Below are positions 32,766 to 42,704 of a stretch of 64,000 nt of DNA, piece after piece. The stretch is from NCBI GenBank assembly GCA_049585795.1, contig JBAVAQ010000019.1, forward strand, positions 8,424 to 72,423. Direction: 5' to 3'. Each line of letters starts with the position of its first letter. The stretch's first letter is position 1. This DNA comes from JABDBE01 sp049585795. Its GTDB lineage: Bacteria > Acidobacteriota > Terriglobia > Terriglobales > Acidobacteriaceae. A model generated the notes under the pieces. It worked only from the letters and a program-made list of their open reading frames with translations. It made no database searches and was not told the DNA's origin. Made by a program: the position numbers and the translations under genes.

Positions 32766-34514
32766 TCATTTCTTGCTCCTCAGGGCCGATTCCGGCTGCG
32801 GATAAGGCAGGGAATTGCTGAATTCGGAGATGTCAGACGAAGCGAAGTCGGGGAAGGGCAGCTTACTGTTCTCGCGCCACTGTTGGACTTCCTTCGAAAC
32901 GGCCGCGGTCTTCTCTTGGTCCAAGCCCGAGTCGCGGCCGAGATAAAGCACGCGGGAGGGGAAGGCGAGGAAAGTCCCCGAAGCCTCGATGATGTCCATG
33001 ATTCTGAGCAGCAGATCTTCCTGAATAGCGAGGAACTCGTTATTGTCTCGGGTCAGTACGTAACAAAAGACTTCGAGAGTCAAAGAGTGGTCGTCGTATC
33101 CAATGAATCGAATGCGAGCGCCGGCGGTCTCAACTTTGGGATGTTCATAGAGCAAGCGGCGAATCTGGGCCAGCACGTATCGCAACTGGTCGGCCGAAGT
33201 TTCGTAGCGCAGTCCCAGCGTGGTATTGAAAAGGATTTTATCCCGGCGGCTCAGGTTCTCCAGGTTCATGGTGGCCAGTGAGCCATTGGGAATGGAAAGC
33301 TCGCTTCTTTCCGGCGTGCGGATGCGAGTGGAACGCAGGCTGATGTCTTCCACCGTCCCGGTCCGGTCGCCGAAACGGCATACGTCCCCCACGCGAAGGA
33401 CTTCATCGGCAAGCAGGGAAACGCCGCCGAAGAGATTCTCCAGGGTCTTTTGGGCGGCGAAGGCGACGGCAATTCCGCCGATGCCTAATCCGGCAAGCGC
33501 GGTCGTCATGTTGAAGCCGAGAGAACTGAGTATGGCAAGGAGAGCGAAGATGACAATCAGAGCATTCAGTACGCGTTCGCCGAGCAGCAAGAGCGTTCCC
33601 TCACCTTTGCGTCCGGCATATAGCGCGCGTTCTCGAAGCAGTCGGGCAATTTGCCGCAGGATTGCCGATAGCAGCCAGGTGCATCCGATAATGAACACCA
33701 CGCCGATGACCAGCTGGTAGTAGTGGATTTGTAGCAGCGGCAGGCTGAGCTCACGCACGCAAAGAACATCAATTGCTGTGCTGAATAAAAGCCACAGGGG
33801 ACGGGAGATCGATTGCCATACTCCCGTGCGCAGCGGCTGGCCACGGCGTAACTTTCCTAAAAGGCCGAGGACTTTAATCAACAGCCAGCCCAAGCCAGCG
33901 GCGAGCGGTATGGCCAGCAAGATTGCCAGGCATTGCCACACGGGCAACCCCAAGAAGTGCCACTCCACCATGAACTTGGGCAGGTGAGCTTCGACTTTAT
34001 GTACCTCCAGCCGGTCGTAGAGGTCAGGCACCTTGGCCAGGGTTTCGGAAGAGATCAGCCAGATTTTCCCTCCGCTTGGATTGGAGACCTGGACGAGAGT
34101 TAGGTTGGCATCAATATCTCCAGCGGACAACACTCCGATGCGCTGCTGGCCGGAAGGAATTCCTTCTTGCGGAGTTCCTTCCGGTCGATTGCTAATCAGT
34201 CTGAGATTGCCGGAGAAGGCTCGATCCATCACCTGCTTCAGCTTGCTGGCGAGTTCCTCACCCTGCTCTATGCGTTTGCCATTGGTCATCTGCAAGTACT
34301 GCGCAGCGATGGAGTAATTCCCCACCTGCGCCGCCTGCAGAAATCCGTAGATCGTGCCGCTCGGAGTGTCGCGTCCCAACGGGTCCGGCGCCGGTTGGTT
34401 CGCGGATTCAGTCGGGGCTTTGCCCAGTTGCGTTGGCAGTAGCTGCCCGGCGGCGGCCACGGAAACGGTTGCGCACAAAAGAAGCCAACGAACACGTTTC
34501 AAGAAAGAAGACAT
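32766..34514 (-). CDS. MscS-family mechanosensitive channel with periplasmic N-domain
   Basis: The 582-residue protein begins at ATG 34514 (GGAGAAGGAACC upstream), with a signal peptide (RVRWLLLCATVSVAAAGQ), a periplasmic segment of about 190 residues, then membrane spans at about 195-220, 240-265, 275-300, 325-345 and the MscS pore helix (FNMTTALAGLGIGGIAVAFA, about 345-365, then AAQKTLENLFGGVSLLADEV). The upper beta domain (GDRTGTVEDISLRSTRIRTP) and the C-terminal alpha/beta part follow. Such channels release solutes on osmotic down-shock. A longer frame to 34664 exists but has no signal peptide logic. Downstream is the peptidase-like gene. Confidence 0.92.
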   Translation of the reverse strand: MSSFLKRVRWLLLCATVSVAAAGQLLPTQLGKAPTESANQPAPDPLGRDTPSGTIYGFLQAAQVGNYSIAAQYLQMTNGKRIEQGEELASKLKQVMDRAFSGNLRLISNRPEGTPQEGIPSGQQRIGVLSAGDIDANLTLVQVSNPSGGKIWLISSETLAKVPDLYDRLEVHKVEAHLPKFMVEWHFLGLPVWQCLAILLAIPLAAGLGWLLIKVLGLLGKLRRGQPLRTGVWQSISRPLWLLFSTAIDVLCVRELSLPLLQIHYYQLVIGVVFIIGCTWLLSAILRQIARLLRERALYAGRKGEGTLLLLGERVLNALIVIFALLAILSSLGFNMTTALAGLGIGGIAVAFAAQKTLENLFGGVSLLADEVLRVGDVCRFGDRTGTVEDISLRSTRIRTPERSELSIPNGSLATMNLENLSRRDKILFNTTLGLRYETSADQLRYVLAQIRRLLYEHPKVETAGARIRFIGYDDHSLTLEVFCYVLTRDNNEFLAIQEDLLLRIMDIIEASGTFLAFPSRVLYLGRDSGLDQEKTAAVSKEVQQWRENSKLPFPDFASSDISEFSNSLPYPQPESALRSKK

Positions 34515-34742
34515 GGTTCCTTCTCCAGGGGAGGGCGCGCATTGCACGCAAACATGCGTCCGCGAATCAGACGTTGTAAAACGAGAGTTCATTGTACCGA
34601 AATGCCAGTTTTGTGCGCTCGGAAGCCGTTTCGGTTCACGGCGCTTATGTGAATCGAGAAACAAATCTTAAATCGCGGAGGTCGCGGAGACGGCCGCAGA
34701 GTGCGCGGAGGAAATCCGGCAAACGGATCGAGTCTCGAGTCA

Positions 34743-36164
34743 CTATCGCTTGGGTCGATAGATATCAGTGCTGGTGCCAAAGAAAACTTCCGCGGAATTC
34801 ATTACCGTCTCCGAAAGCGTTGGGTGAGGATGGATGGTGAGCGCAATGTCTTTCGCAAGTGCGCCCATTTCGATCGCGAGCACTCCTTCGGCGATGAGTT
34901 CGCCGGCACCGACGCCGACAATTCCCACCCCTAGCACACGCTCAGTTTGCGGATCGATGAGCAGCTTGGTCATGCCTTCGGTTCGATCGATGGTCATGGC
35001 GCGGCCCGAGGCAGCCCAGGGGAAGCGAGCCACTTTGATCTCACGATTTTGTTTCTGGGCCTCAGTTTCGGTTAAGCCGCACCAGGCGATCTCGGGATCG
35101 GTAAAAACGACGGCGGGGATCGCGTTGGGTTCGAAGGCGACTTTGTGTCCGGCGATGGCCTCCGCGGCGGTGCGTCCTTCGTGCATGGCTTTGTGGGCCA
35201 GCATGGGTTCGCCGACTACGTCGCCGATGGCGGAGATGGCGGGATCGTCGGTCTGCAGTTGCTTGTTCACCTGAATGAATCCGCGCTGGCCGATCTTGAC
35301 CTGAGTTTTCTCCAAACCGGGGATTTCGGAATTAGGCTTTCTTCCCACCGAGACCAGAACCTTGTCGAATATTTTCTCGCGTTCTTTCACTTCGGGACCG
35401 TCGAAGGTAACGCGGATTCCGCTGGATTCTTCTCTTACGGCGGCGACGGTGGTGTTGAGCAGGATGGAATCAAGAATCTTTTCCATCCTCTTATGCAAAG
35501 GCAGGACGAGATCGCGATCCGCACCGGGCAAGAGTCCGGACAGCATTTCCACGACTGAGACTTTGGAGCCGAGGGCGGCGTAGACCGTGCCTAGTTCTAG
35601 GCCGATGTAGCCACCGCCGACTACTAGCAGAGTGCCCGGGACTTCGGCCAAATCCAGCGCGGACGTCGAATCCATCATGCGCGGGGTTTCGAGTTTGAGG
35701 CTGGGAATGACCGCTGGCCGCGATCCTGTAGCAATGATGATGCGGTCGAAAGTGAGAGAATCCTCACTGCCGTTGGTTCGACTGACACGCAAGGTATTCG
35801 AGTTCTCAAATGCGGCGCGGCCCTGGATGTATTCGGCCTTCCTTTGTTTCGTGAGCACGCCTAAGCCGCCGGTGAGTTTCTTGATTACGCCTTCTTTCCA
35901 GGTGCGTAGGCGCGGTAAGTCGATCTTTGGGTCGGCGTATTCGATCCCCCAATTCTTCGCGTGGCGGGATTCGTCGATTAGTTTGGCGACATGCAGGAGT
36001 GCTTTCGACGGGATACAGCCGCGGTACAGGCAGACGCCGCCCGGATTCAGTTCCGGATCGATCAGCGTGACTGTCATTCCGAGATCGGCGGCCAGGAAGG
36101 CGGCGGCATAGCCACCGGGGCCTGCGCCGATCACCGCAGTGTGTAAGCTCGTGCTGTTCGTCAT
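34743..36164 (-). CDS. lpdA: Dihydrolipoyl dehydrogenase (E3)
   Basis: The 473-residue flavoprotein has VIGAGPGGYAAAFLAADLGM (FAD), the redox-active pair Cys45-Cys50 in GGVCLYRGCIPSK, the NAD motif VVGGGYIGLELGTVYAALGS, and the C-terminal HPHPTLSETV with the catalytic His-Glu. It reoxidises the lipoyl groups of E2 to pass electrons to NAD+. It closes the pyruvate dehydrogenase operon aceE-aceF-(aspartic protease)-lpdA on the minus strand; the gap to the protease gene is 31 bases. The YRG between the two cysteines differs from the usual NVG or NRG, without known effect. Confidence 0.96.
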   Translation of the reverse strand: MTNSTSLHTAVIGAGPGGYAAAFLAADLGMTVTLIDPELNPGGVCLYRGCIPSKALLHVAKLIDESRHAKNWGIEYADPKIDLPRLRTWKEGVIKKLTGGLGVLTKQRKAEYIQGRAAFENSNTLRVSRTNGSEDSLTFDRIIIATGSRPAVIPSLKLETPRMMDSTSALDLAEVPGTLLVVGGGYIGLELGTVYAALGSKVSVVEMLSGLLPGADRDLVLPLHKRMEKILDSILLNTTVAAVREESSGIRVTFDGPEVKEREKIFDKVLVSVGRKPNSEIPGLEKTQVKIGQRGFIQVNKQLQTDDPAISAIGDVVGEPMLAHKAMHEGRTAAEAIAGHKVAFEPNAIPAVVFTDPEIAWCGLTETEAQKQNREIKVARFPWAASGRAMTIDRTEGMTKLLIDPQTERVLGVGIVGVGAGELIAEGVLAIEMGALAKDIALTIHPHPTLSETVMNSAEVFFGTSTDIYRPKR

Positions 36165-36195
36165 TGTTCTCGGCCTTTACTTATTTTAGAAATAC

Positions 36196-37116
36196 TCACC
36201 GTGCCTGAGACGAATCGGATGCTATCAACTGCCGGCCTGAGATATCAATCGTGAGGACCTTCCCTAGCCAGAAGTCCAGGCCGATTACGCAATCGTAAAT
36301 TATGTCGGCGAAGGTTGTGGGTGCCTCAGCAATCGCGATCTGGGGCGCAGCCGCAAGGGCGATCTTGGGCAGAGTCGTCTTGTAACGAACCGTCGTCACC
36401 CCGTCGGAGTTTTTCTGCTCCCGCTTCTTCACATCTTTTCGGTCTTTGTCGATGGCAAGCGGCGCCATGAACCGCGTGGCTACGGTTGCATTCTGGCTGC
36501 CTGTATCAATTTCGCATTGGACGGGCTGATTGCCTATCAAAAAGTCTGAGAACAGGTCGAGCGTAATGCCGCGCTGCTCGTCGAACTTCAGAGGAGATGT
36601 CTTTCCTGCCCTGCGACGTTGCGTCAGGGACTTGGCAGTTTCGAACACCATGACTTTGTTGACGAAGTCCAGAGTAAAGGGCTGCTGGCGGAAATCGTTG
36701 ACCGAAATAATACCTTCAAGGTGCAACTGGTCAAGCATCTCCCATGCGCCGACGAGGGCGTTGCTCTTGACTATCGGCCCCACGGAAATCTGGGAAACAG
36801 TGAATAGTGGAACGTCGAGTCGATCGCCCCACATGCGGAACGCTGTGAACTTACCCGCAGGTGTGCCATGCAGCTTCTCGACTATGCTGGGCGCGAGGAC
36901 GTCCATGCCAGCGCCCGTATCAAAGATTACGTGCGCAGAAAGTGTTCCACCTAAGGTGGCGGGGACAATCACAAAACCTTCGGGGCTGATGGTCAATGGA
37001 ATCTCGACCGGCTTCTTGGAAGCGAGCGCGGGCAGTGCGATCAGTAAGACAAGAACAACCGGGGTGTTTCGCATCCGGAATATTTTCCGAGCTGAATTCA
37101 AAAGCCAAAATCTCAT
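36196..37116 (-). CDS. Two-lobed retropepsin-like aspartic protease
   Basis: The 306-residue protein contains two catalytic-type motifs, IFDTGAG with Asp66 and EIDTGSQ with Asp204, each followed by a hydrophobic strand, as in a duplicated retropepsin/pepsin-like fold. An uncleaved signal or anchor lies at the N-terminus (MRNTPVVLVLLIALPALAS from the second Met at 37074). The first ATG at 37116 overlaps the aceF stop (ATGA), which would couple translation; ATG 37074 directly starts the signal peptide and is the likelier start of the exported form. Its place between aceF and lpdA is unexpected and no link to PDH is known to me. Confidence 0.8.
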   Translation of the reverse strand: MRFWLLNSARKIFRMRNTPVVLVLLIALPALASKKPVEIPLTISPEGFVIVPATLGGTLSAHVIFDTGAGMDVLAPSIVEKLHGTPAGKFTAFRMWGDRLDVPLFTVSQISVGPIVKSNALVGAWEMLDQLHLEGIISVNDFRQQPFTLDFVNKVMVFETAKSLTQRRRAGKTSPLKFDEQRGITLDLFSDFLIGNQPVQCEIDTGSQNATVATRFMAPLAIDKDRKDVKKREQKNSDGVTTVRYKTTLPKIALAAAPQIAIAEAPTTFADIIYDCVIGLDFWLGKVLTIDISGRQLIASDSSQAR

Positions 37117-38882
37117 CCCTGAACCGACAGCAAGAACGGTTGCTCGAAGGCTTCCGCGATCCAACGCAGGAAGCGGGCGGCATCCGCGCCGTCGATGAGC
37201 CGGTGGTCGTAAGACAAAGACACCGGCAGGACCAGTCGCGGTTCGAATTTTCCGTTGAGCCACACCGGCTCCATGCTGGAGCGCGAAAGCCCCAGAATCG
37301 CGACCTCGGGATAATTCACGATAGGCGAGAAGCCAGTGCCGCCAATTCCGCCGAGATTGGTAATCGTGAAAGTGCCGCCTTCCATTTCCGCGAGGGTCAG
37401 TTTCTTATCTCGGGCTTTCTTGGAAAGCTGTGTGAGTTCGGCTGCCAGTTCGACGATGTTCTTCTTGTCGACATCGCGAATAACTGGTACCAGCAGACCG
37501 CGGTCTGTATCCACGGCAACGCCGATGTTGATGTATTGCTTGTAAACAATTTCGTCTTTTGCAAGGTCGATGCTGGCATTGAACTGGGGAAAGATTTTCA
37601 GCGCGGACGAGCAGACTTTTAACGAGATAGCAGTGACCGTCATCTTGCCGCCGGCTTCTTCGGCCTTGGGAGCGAAACGGGCGCGCAAGTGCTCAAGTTC
37701 CGTAATGTCGGCCTTGTCGTTTTGCGTGACGTGGGGAACGGTGGTCCATGCCTGCCACAAATGTTCGGCGGTTTTGCGCCGCACGCCCCGGATCGAAACC
37801 CGCTCGACCTTACCCCACTTGGTGAAATCGGGTAACTCCGGTTGGGCAAATTGAGTTCCGCGCGGAGCCTGCGCAGCCGCAGCCATGGACGCAAGCAGCG
37901 CTTTCGAATATGTTTTGACATCGCTTTCGCTGATGCGCCCGCCGGGACCGCTGCCTTTGACGTTGTGAATGTCGATGCCGATCTCCCGGGCCAACCGACG
38001 AACGTGCGGGGCCGCGGGGATGGGCTCTCCACGCTCTGTGCCGGCAACTTTTTCGAGTTGGGCCGGCATGGCGAAGCTGGGAAGAAATGATTGCGGTTGA
38101 TCAGGTGGAAGCGCCTGTTCTTCCGTTTTTCCCTCGGCCTGAATGGCAGCCTGGAAAGCAAGGCGCGCTCCTTGTTGTCCAGAGACGTGCTCGACAGGAC
38201 CACGCTTGGGGCGCTCCGTTTGAGTTGTGGCAGCGCCTTCGAGCGTGAAGATGACATCCCCGACTTTAATCTTCTCGCCTTGCTTTACGCGAATCTCTTT
38301 GACGACTCCGCTGATCGAAGAGGGAACTTCAATCACGGCTTTGTCGGTTTCCAGTTCCATCACTGGCTGGCCTTCGGAGACTTTGGCGCCGGGAGAAATC
38401 ATGAGGCGCACGAGATCGCCCTGGGAAATGTTTTCTCCGAGTTCGGGCAGCTTGAATTCGGTGGGACCGGCGTTTGCGGAGGAGCTGGTCGCCCGCCGCT
38501 CTCTCTGAACTGCTGTCGGGGGCGTTTGCGCTGGTGGCTCGAGCGGGCTGGCTTTCGCGGCGGCGGCTGACGCTGCAGCTTGCTGTGCCTTGGGTTCTTT
38601 CGGGGACTCCTTCGCGGGGGAAGGTGCCGGTGCCACACTTCCGCCTGCGCCGTTTTCGAAAGTGAAGATGACTTGGCCGACCTTGATCTTCTCGCCCTCT
38701 TTGACGCGAATCTCTTTCACGACGCCGCTTACCGTAGATGGCACTTCGACCACGGCTTTATCGGTTTCGAGTTCCATCACCGCCTGACCTTCTGTGATGG
38801 CAGCGCCGGGCGAAATCATCAGCCGGACCAGGTCTCCTTGATCGATGTTTTCACCGAGTTCCGGTAGTTTGAATTCTGTCAC
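37113..38882 (-). CDS. aceF: Dihydrolipoamide acetyltransferase (E2) with two lipoyl domains
   Basis: The 589-residue protein has two lipoyl domains, each with ELETDKAVxEVPS (lysine of the first at about 43, second at about 177), joined by Ala/Pro-rich linkers, a peripheral-subunit-binding domain (PHVRRLAREIGIDIHNVKGS, about 285-320) and the catalytic acetyltransferase domain with TITNLGGIGGTGFSPI and the SYDHRLIDGADAARF active-site motif near the C-terminus. It transfers acetyl groups from E1 to CoA in the pyruvate dehydrogenase complex. It lies 28 bases downstream of aceE and overlaps the start of the protease gene. Confidence 0.96.
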   Translation of the reverse strand: MTEFKLPELGENIDQGDLVRLMISPGAAITEGQAVMELETDKAVVEVPSTVSGVVKEIRVKEGEKIKVGQVIFTFENGAGGSVAPAPSPAKESPKEPKAQQAAASAAAAKASPLEPPAQTPPTAVQRERRATSSSANAGPTEFKLPELGENISQGDLVRLMISPGAKVSEGQPVMELETDKAVIEVPSSISGVVKEIRVKQGEKIKVGDVIFTLEGAATTQTERPKRGPVEHVSGQQGARLAFQAAIQAEGKTEEQALPPDQPQSFLPSFAMPAQLEKVAGTERGEPIPAAPHVRRLAREIGIDIHNVKGSGPGGRISESDVKTYSKALLASMAAAAQAPRGTQFAQPELPDFTKWGKVERVSIRGVRRKTAEHLWQAWTTVPHVTQNDKADITELEHLRARFAPKAEEAGGKMTVTAISLKVCSSALKIFPQFNASIDLAKDEIVYKQYINIGVAVDTDRGLLVPVIRDVDKKNIVELAAELTQLSKKARDKKLTLAEMEGGTFTITNLGGIGGTGFSPIVNYPEVAILGLSRSSMEPVWLNGKFEPRLVLPVSLSYDHRLIDGADAARFLRWIAEAFEQPFLLSVQG

Positions 38883-38910
38883 TAACTTTTTCTCCGTTGT
38901 GATGGCGGCG

Positions 38911-41604
38911 CTAGCTGATGGCCGGGTTCAGTTTCTCCGGGTCGATGCCCAGATCTTTGATCGCTTGGTGGAGTGTCTCCGGAGCGATCTGTTTCTCGCG
39001 GGCCAGCGCGGTCAGCGTCGCCAACACGATGTGTTTCGCGTCCACCTCGAAAAAGTCACGAAGTGAAGCTCGACTCTCGCTGCGACCAAAACCATCCGTA
39101 CCCAGGGCCATCAGAGGCCGGGGTACCCACCGCGCGATCGATTCCGGAAGCACCTTCATATAATCCGATGCTGCCACGAAGACTCCTGGTGCGTCTTTCA
39201 GGCACCGCGCAACAAATGGCACGCGCGGAGCCTGGCCGGGATGCAGCATGTTCCAGCGCTCACAGTCGTTGCCATCGCGATAAAGCCGTTTGTAGCTGGT
39301 CACACTCCACACATCGGCGGCGACTCCATACTTCTCTTCCAGAATCTCCTGCGCCTTGAGCACTTCGAACATGATGGTTCCACTGCCGAAAAGCTGGGCG
39401 CGCAGCTTGGCGTCCTTTTTCCCGGAGGCCTTGAAGCGATACAAACCTTTCAGGATGCCATCCCTTACTTCTGCGCCCTGCGGCATCTCGGGCATGGGGA
39501 GCGGTTCATTGGTGACGGTCAGGTAATAGAAGATGGATTCCTGATCCACATACATGCGCTTGATGCCGTCCTGAATGATGACGGCGATTTCGTAGGCGAA
39601 TGCCGGATCGTAGGCCAGAAGGTTAGGCACGGAAAGTGCCAGCACGTGACTGTGACCGTCCTGATGCTGCAAGCCCTCGCCAGCAAGAGTTGTGCGCCCG
39701 GCCGTACCTCCGATCAGGAAGCCGCGTGTGCGCATATCGGCGGCGGCCCAGATCAGGTCGCCAATCCGCTGGAAGCCGAACATGGAGTAATAAATAAAGA
39801 ATGGAATCGTGTTGATTCCGTGATTCGCGTACGCGGTCCCCGCCGCGATGAATGAGCACATCGAGCCAGCTTCAGTAATGCCTTCCTCGAGAATCTGGCC
39901 ATTCTTGGCTTCTTTGTAGTAGAGCAGGGTGTCCATGTCGACCGGCTCGTAGAGTTGACCGACGCTGGAGTAAATGCCAACCTGGCGGAACAGTGCCTCC
40001 ATGCCGAAGGTGCGAGCTTCGTCCGGAATGATGGGCACGATGAGCTTGCCGATCTCGGGGTCGCGCAACAGTTTTCCCAGCAGGCGGACGAACACCATGG
40101 TTGTGGCGACGTCGCGCCCTTCGGTGCCTTTGTAAAATTCTTCGAAGTGAGATTCAGAAACCGGGCCAATCGGTTTGGCTCGCACTTTTCGTTCCGGGAG
40201 ATAGCCGCCAAGTTGCTTGCGCCTCTCCTTCATGTAGGTGATTTCGGCGCTGTCATCGGCGGGCCGATAGAACGGCGCATTGTGGAGTTCGTCGTCGGGA
40301 ATCGGAATACCGAAACGTGAGCGGAACATTTCCAGCTCATCGTCGTTGAGCTTTTTCTGCTGATGGGTAATATTCTTGCCCTCGCCGGCCTCACCCAAAC
40401 CGTAACCCTTGATGGTTTTCGCCAGAATGATGGTGGGTGAGCCGCGGTTCTCTACCGCTGCTTTGTAAGCCGCGTGGACCTTGATGGGATCGTGGCCACC
40501 CAGCCGCATACGAGCGAGTTGTTCGTCGGAGAGATGCTCGACCATCTTGAGCAGGCGGGGATCAGTGCCGAAGAAGTTCTGCCGGAAATAGGCGCCGCTC
40601 TCAACAAAGTATTTCTGATACTGACCGTCGCTGATCTCGCCCATTCGCCTGACCAGCAACCCATCGCGATCGTTGCGGATGAGACTGTCCCAGTCGCCGC
40701 CCCAAATTACTTTGATCACGTTCCATCCGGCGCCGCGGAAGATGGCTTCCAGTTCCTGGATAATCTTGCCGTTGCCGCGCACCGGGCCGTCGAGCCGCTG
40801 CAGGTTACAGTTCACCACGAAAATCAGATTGTCGAGCCGTTCGCGTGAAGCCAGCGTGATCGAGCCCAGAGACTCGGGTTCGTCCATTTCGCCGTCGCCC
40901 AGGAAGGCCCATACTTTGCCGCCAGTCGACAGCTTCAATCCACGATTCTCGAGATAGCGGATGAACCGGGCCTGATAGATCGCCTGGATCGGGCCCAATC
41001 CCATGGAAACTGTGGGAAACTCCCAGAAATCGGGCATGAGCCAAGGATGAGGATAAGAAGAAAGACCGCCGCCGGCTTTCATTTCACGGCGAAAGTTCTC
41101 CAGTTTTTGTCTAGGGATGCGGCCTTCGAGATATGCCCGAGCGTACATACCCGGCGCGGCGTGCCCTTGAAAATACACGAGATCGCGGTCGCCAGTTTCA
41201 GTTTGGGCGCGAAGGAAATGGTTAAAGGCTACTTCGTAGAGGGTTGCCGCCGAGGCGAACGTCGAAATATGACCGCCGATACCTTCCTGCAGCTTGTTGG
41301 CACGCACCACCATGGCGAGTGCATTCCAGCGCACCAGGCTCTTGATGCGGCGCTCCATTTCTTGACTGCCGGGAAACGGCGGCTGCTGCACGGATGGGAT
41401 GGTGTTCTGGTATGGCGTAGTCGCCGTGAACGGCAGGTTCACTCCCGCGGCGCGCTTGGCGTGCAACGACAGCTGTTGCAGCAGTCTTCCGGCACGCTCG
41501 GGACCGCCCTGGGCCAACACGTAGTCGAGGGAATCGAGCCACTCCCGAGTCTCGAGTACTTCCAATCCATTCGTCTGGGTCTCAGCCACGTCAAGTTTCT
41601 CCAT
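38911..41604 (-). CDS. aceE: Pyruvate dehydrogenase E1, homodimeric type
   Basis: From ATG 41604 the protein has 897 residues, the length of E. coli-type E1. The thiamine diphosphate motif is WAFLGDGEMDEPESLGSITL followed by NLIFVVNCNLQRLDGPVRGN, and the amino-terminal opening is MEKLDVAETQTNGLEVLETR. It decarboxylates pyruvate and acetylates the lipoyl arm of E2. A longer frame reaches 41760 but its extra 52 residues look non-coding. The presence of a homodimeric E1 instead of separate alpha and beta subunits agrees with acidobacterial and proteobacterial genomes. It heads the operon; the small frame at 41625 is divergent. Confidence 0.96.
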   Translation of the reverse strand: MEKLDVAETQTNGLEVLETREWLDSLDYVLAQGGPERAGRLLQQLSLHAKRAAGVNLPFTATTPYQNTIPSVQQPPFPGSQEMERRIKSLVRWNALAMVVRANKLQEGIGGHISTFASAATLYEVAFNHFLRAQTETGDRDLVYFQGHAAPGMYARAYLEGRIPRQKLENFRREMKAGGGLSSYPHPWLMPDFWEFPTVSMGLGPIQAIYQARFIRYLENRGLKLSTGGKVWAFLGDGEMDEPESLGSITLASRERLDNLIFVVNCNLQRLDGPVRGNGKIIQELEAIFRGAGWNVIKVIWGGDWDSLIRNDRDGLLVRRMGEISDGQYQKYFVESGAYFRQNFFGTDPRLLKMVEHLSDEQLARMRLGGHDPIKVHAAYKAAVENRGSPTIILAKTIKGYGLGEAGEGKNITHQQKKLNDDELEMFRSRFGIPIPDDELHNAPFYRPADDSAEITYMKERRKQLGGYLPERKVRAKPIGPVSESHFEEFYKGTEGRDVATTMVFVRLLGKLLRDPEIGKLIVPIIPDEARTFGMEALFRQVGIYSSVGQLYEPVDMDTLLYYKEAKNGQILEEGITEAGSMCSFIAAGTAYANHGINTIPFFIYYSMFGFQRIGDLIWAAADMRTRGFLIGGTAGRTTLAGEGLQHQDGHSHVLALSVPNLLAYDPAFAYEIAVIIQDGIKRMYVDQESIFYYLTVTNEPLPMPEMPQGAEVRDGILKGLYRFKASGKKDAKLRAQLFGSGTIMFEVLKAQEILEEKYGVAADVWSVTSYKRLYRDGNDCERWNMLHPGQAPRVPFVARCLKDAPGVFVAASDYMKVLPESIARWVPRPLMALGTDGFGRSESRASLRDFFEVDAKHIVLATLTALAREKQIAPETLHQAIKDLGIDPEKLNPAIS

Positions 41605-41624
41605 CAGTCGAGTAGGAATATTCC

Positions 41625-41819
41625 ATGATAGACAATCGCGGGGAATTTTGCTGGCCGCCTTCCTGGGACGCTGAGGGGCGGAGTATATTTGTGCTGAAAC
41701 AGGAATCCTTCGGTCCGTCGGAAACATCCATACTACCGGTTGAGAGAGCCCGAGTTTCATTTATTGCCGATCGGACAGATGAGCCGTGCCGGATCGAAGA
41801 CTGGCTGCATCCAAGTTAG
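41625..41819 (+). CDS. Possible small protein ahead of dps
   Basis: A 64-residue frame, starting MIDNRGEFCWPPSWDAEGRS and ending RTDEPCRIEDWLHPS, fills the gap between aceE and dps. TAGGA lies seven bases before its ATG. I do not recognise it, but the composition is protein-like rather than random. It may be a real small gene in front of dps, or chance; the promoters of aceE and dps must also lie here. Confidence 0.3.
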   Translation: MIDNRGEFCWPPSWDAEGRSIFVLKQESFGPSETSILPVERARVSFIADRTDEPCRIEDWLHPS

Positions 41820-41867
41820 CCGGACGCAAACAACGCATCGAATTCGTAACCAAAGAGGAGACTCCCC

Positions 41868-42473
41868 ATGACGAAAAAACCTGCTGCAAAAATTAATGCC
41901 CAGCCGCATATTCATCAAAGGGCAGGCGAAATTCAAGAATATGGTACTGTGAGCCACGCTTTGCCCCTGGAACTGGAAGAACCGGTACGTCTGGAAATGA
42001 CGGAACGACTCAACCAATTACTCGCCGACACCATGACCCTCCGCGATCTCTACAAGAAATCCCATTGGCAGGTCGCGGGGCCGACTTTTTATCAGCTTCA
42101 TTTGCTTTTCGATAAACACTTCGGTGAGCAGTCGGAGCTTGTCGATACGATCGCCGAACGGATTCAATTGCTCGGCGGCCTCAGCATAGCAATGGCGCAC
42201 GACGTAGCGGAAACTACTCGAATTGAGCGGCCGCCCAAAGGAAGAGAGGAAGTTCCGGTGCAGCTTTCGCGCTTGCTGGACGCGCACCAGATCATCATCC
42301 GCGACTGCCGTGAACTGGCGAAACTAGCTTCCACCTTGGGAGACGAAGGAACAAACGATCTAGTCGTCAGCGATGTATTGCGGACCAATGAGTTGCAGGT
42401 CTGGTTCATAAGCGAGCACTTGGTGGCGATGCCTCTGGTAGAAGCTGTCGATAGCGCTGCCGCCGCAGATTAA
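41868..42473 (+). CDS. dps: Dps-family ferritin-like DNA-protection protein
   Basis: The 201-residue protein carries the full ferroxidase set of Dps with the right spacing: His66, His78, Asp82, Asp93 and Glu97, in KKSHWQVAGPTFYQLHLLFD and then LVDTIAERI. It also has a longer charged N-terminal tail (about 45 residues) with His and Lys residues, which in other Dps proteins binds DNA. Dps dodecamers oxidise and store Fe(II) with peroxide and protect DNA in stress. GAGGAGAC lies upstream of the start. A hairpin terminator follows at 42497, so it is a single-gene unit or ends the small frame at 41625. Confidence 0.95.
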   Translation: MTKKPAAKINAQPHIHQRAGEIQEYGTVSHALPLELEEPVRLEMTERLNQLLADTMTLRDLYKKSHWQVAGPTFYQLHLLFDKHFGEQSELVDTIAERIQLLGGLSIAMAHDVAETTRIERPPKGREEVPVQLSRLLDAHQIIIRDCRELAKLASTLGDEGTNDLVVSDVLRTNELQVWFISEHLVAMPLVEAVDSAAAAD

Positions 42474-42496
42474 TTTTGAATTGCCTAAATGATCAA

Positions 42497-42519
42497 AGGG
42501 CTGGTTCTCGGCCAGCCCT
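42497..42519 (+). terminator. Hairpin terminator after dps
   Basis: AGGGCTGG, loop TTCTCGG, CCAGCCCT: eight-base perfect stem, followed by a T-rich run (AGTTTCTTAATTCTT). Confidence 0.75.
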
Positions 42520-42704
42520 AGTTTCTTAATTCTTAGTTGCGGATTATTTTACGAATTCAGAACAAAACTGAGAGCCTCGGAAACGGGTTCTTCATAGCTC
42601 CGGCGCCAGCCGGGCTTGCGCAATAATAAATGCAAATTCCCAGTGCCGGGATGCCTCTAAGTTGCTATTATTACATTACTTGTACGGATGGTCGGAGGGG
42701 GCGA

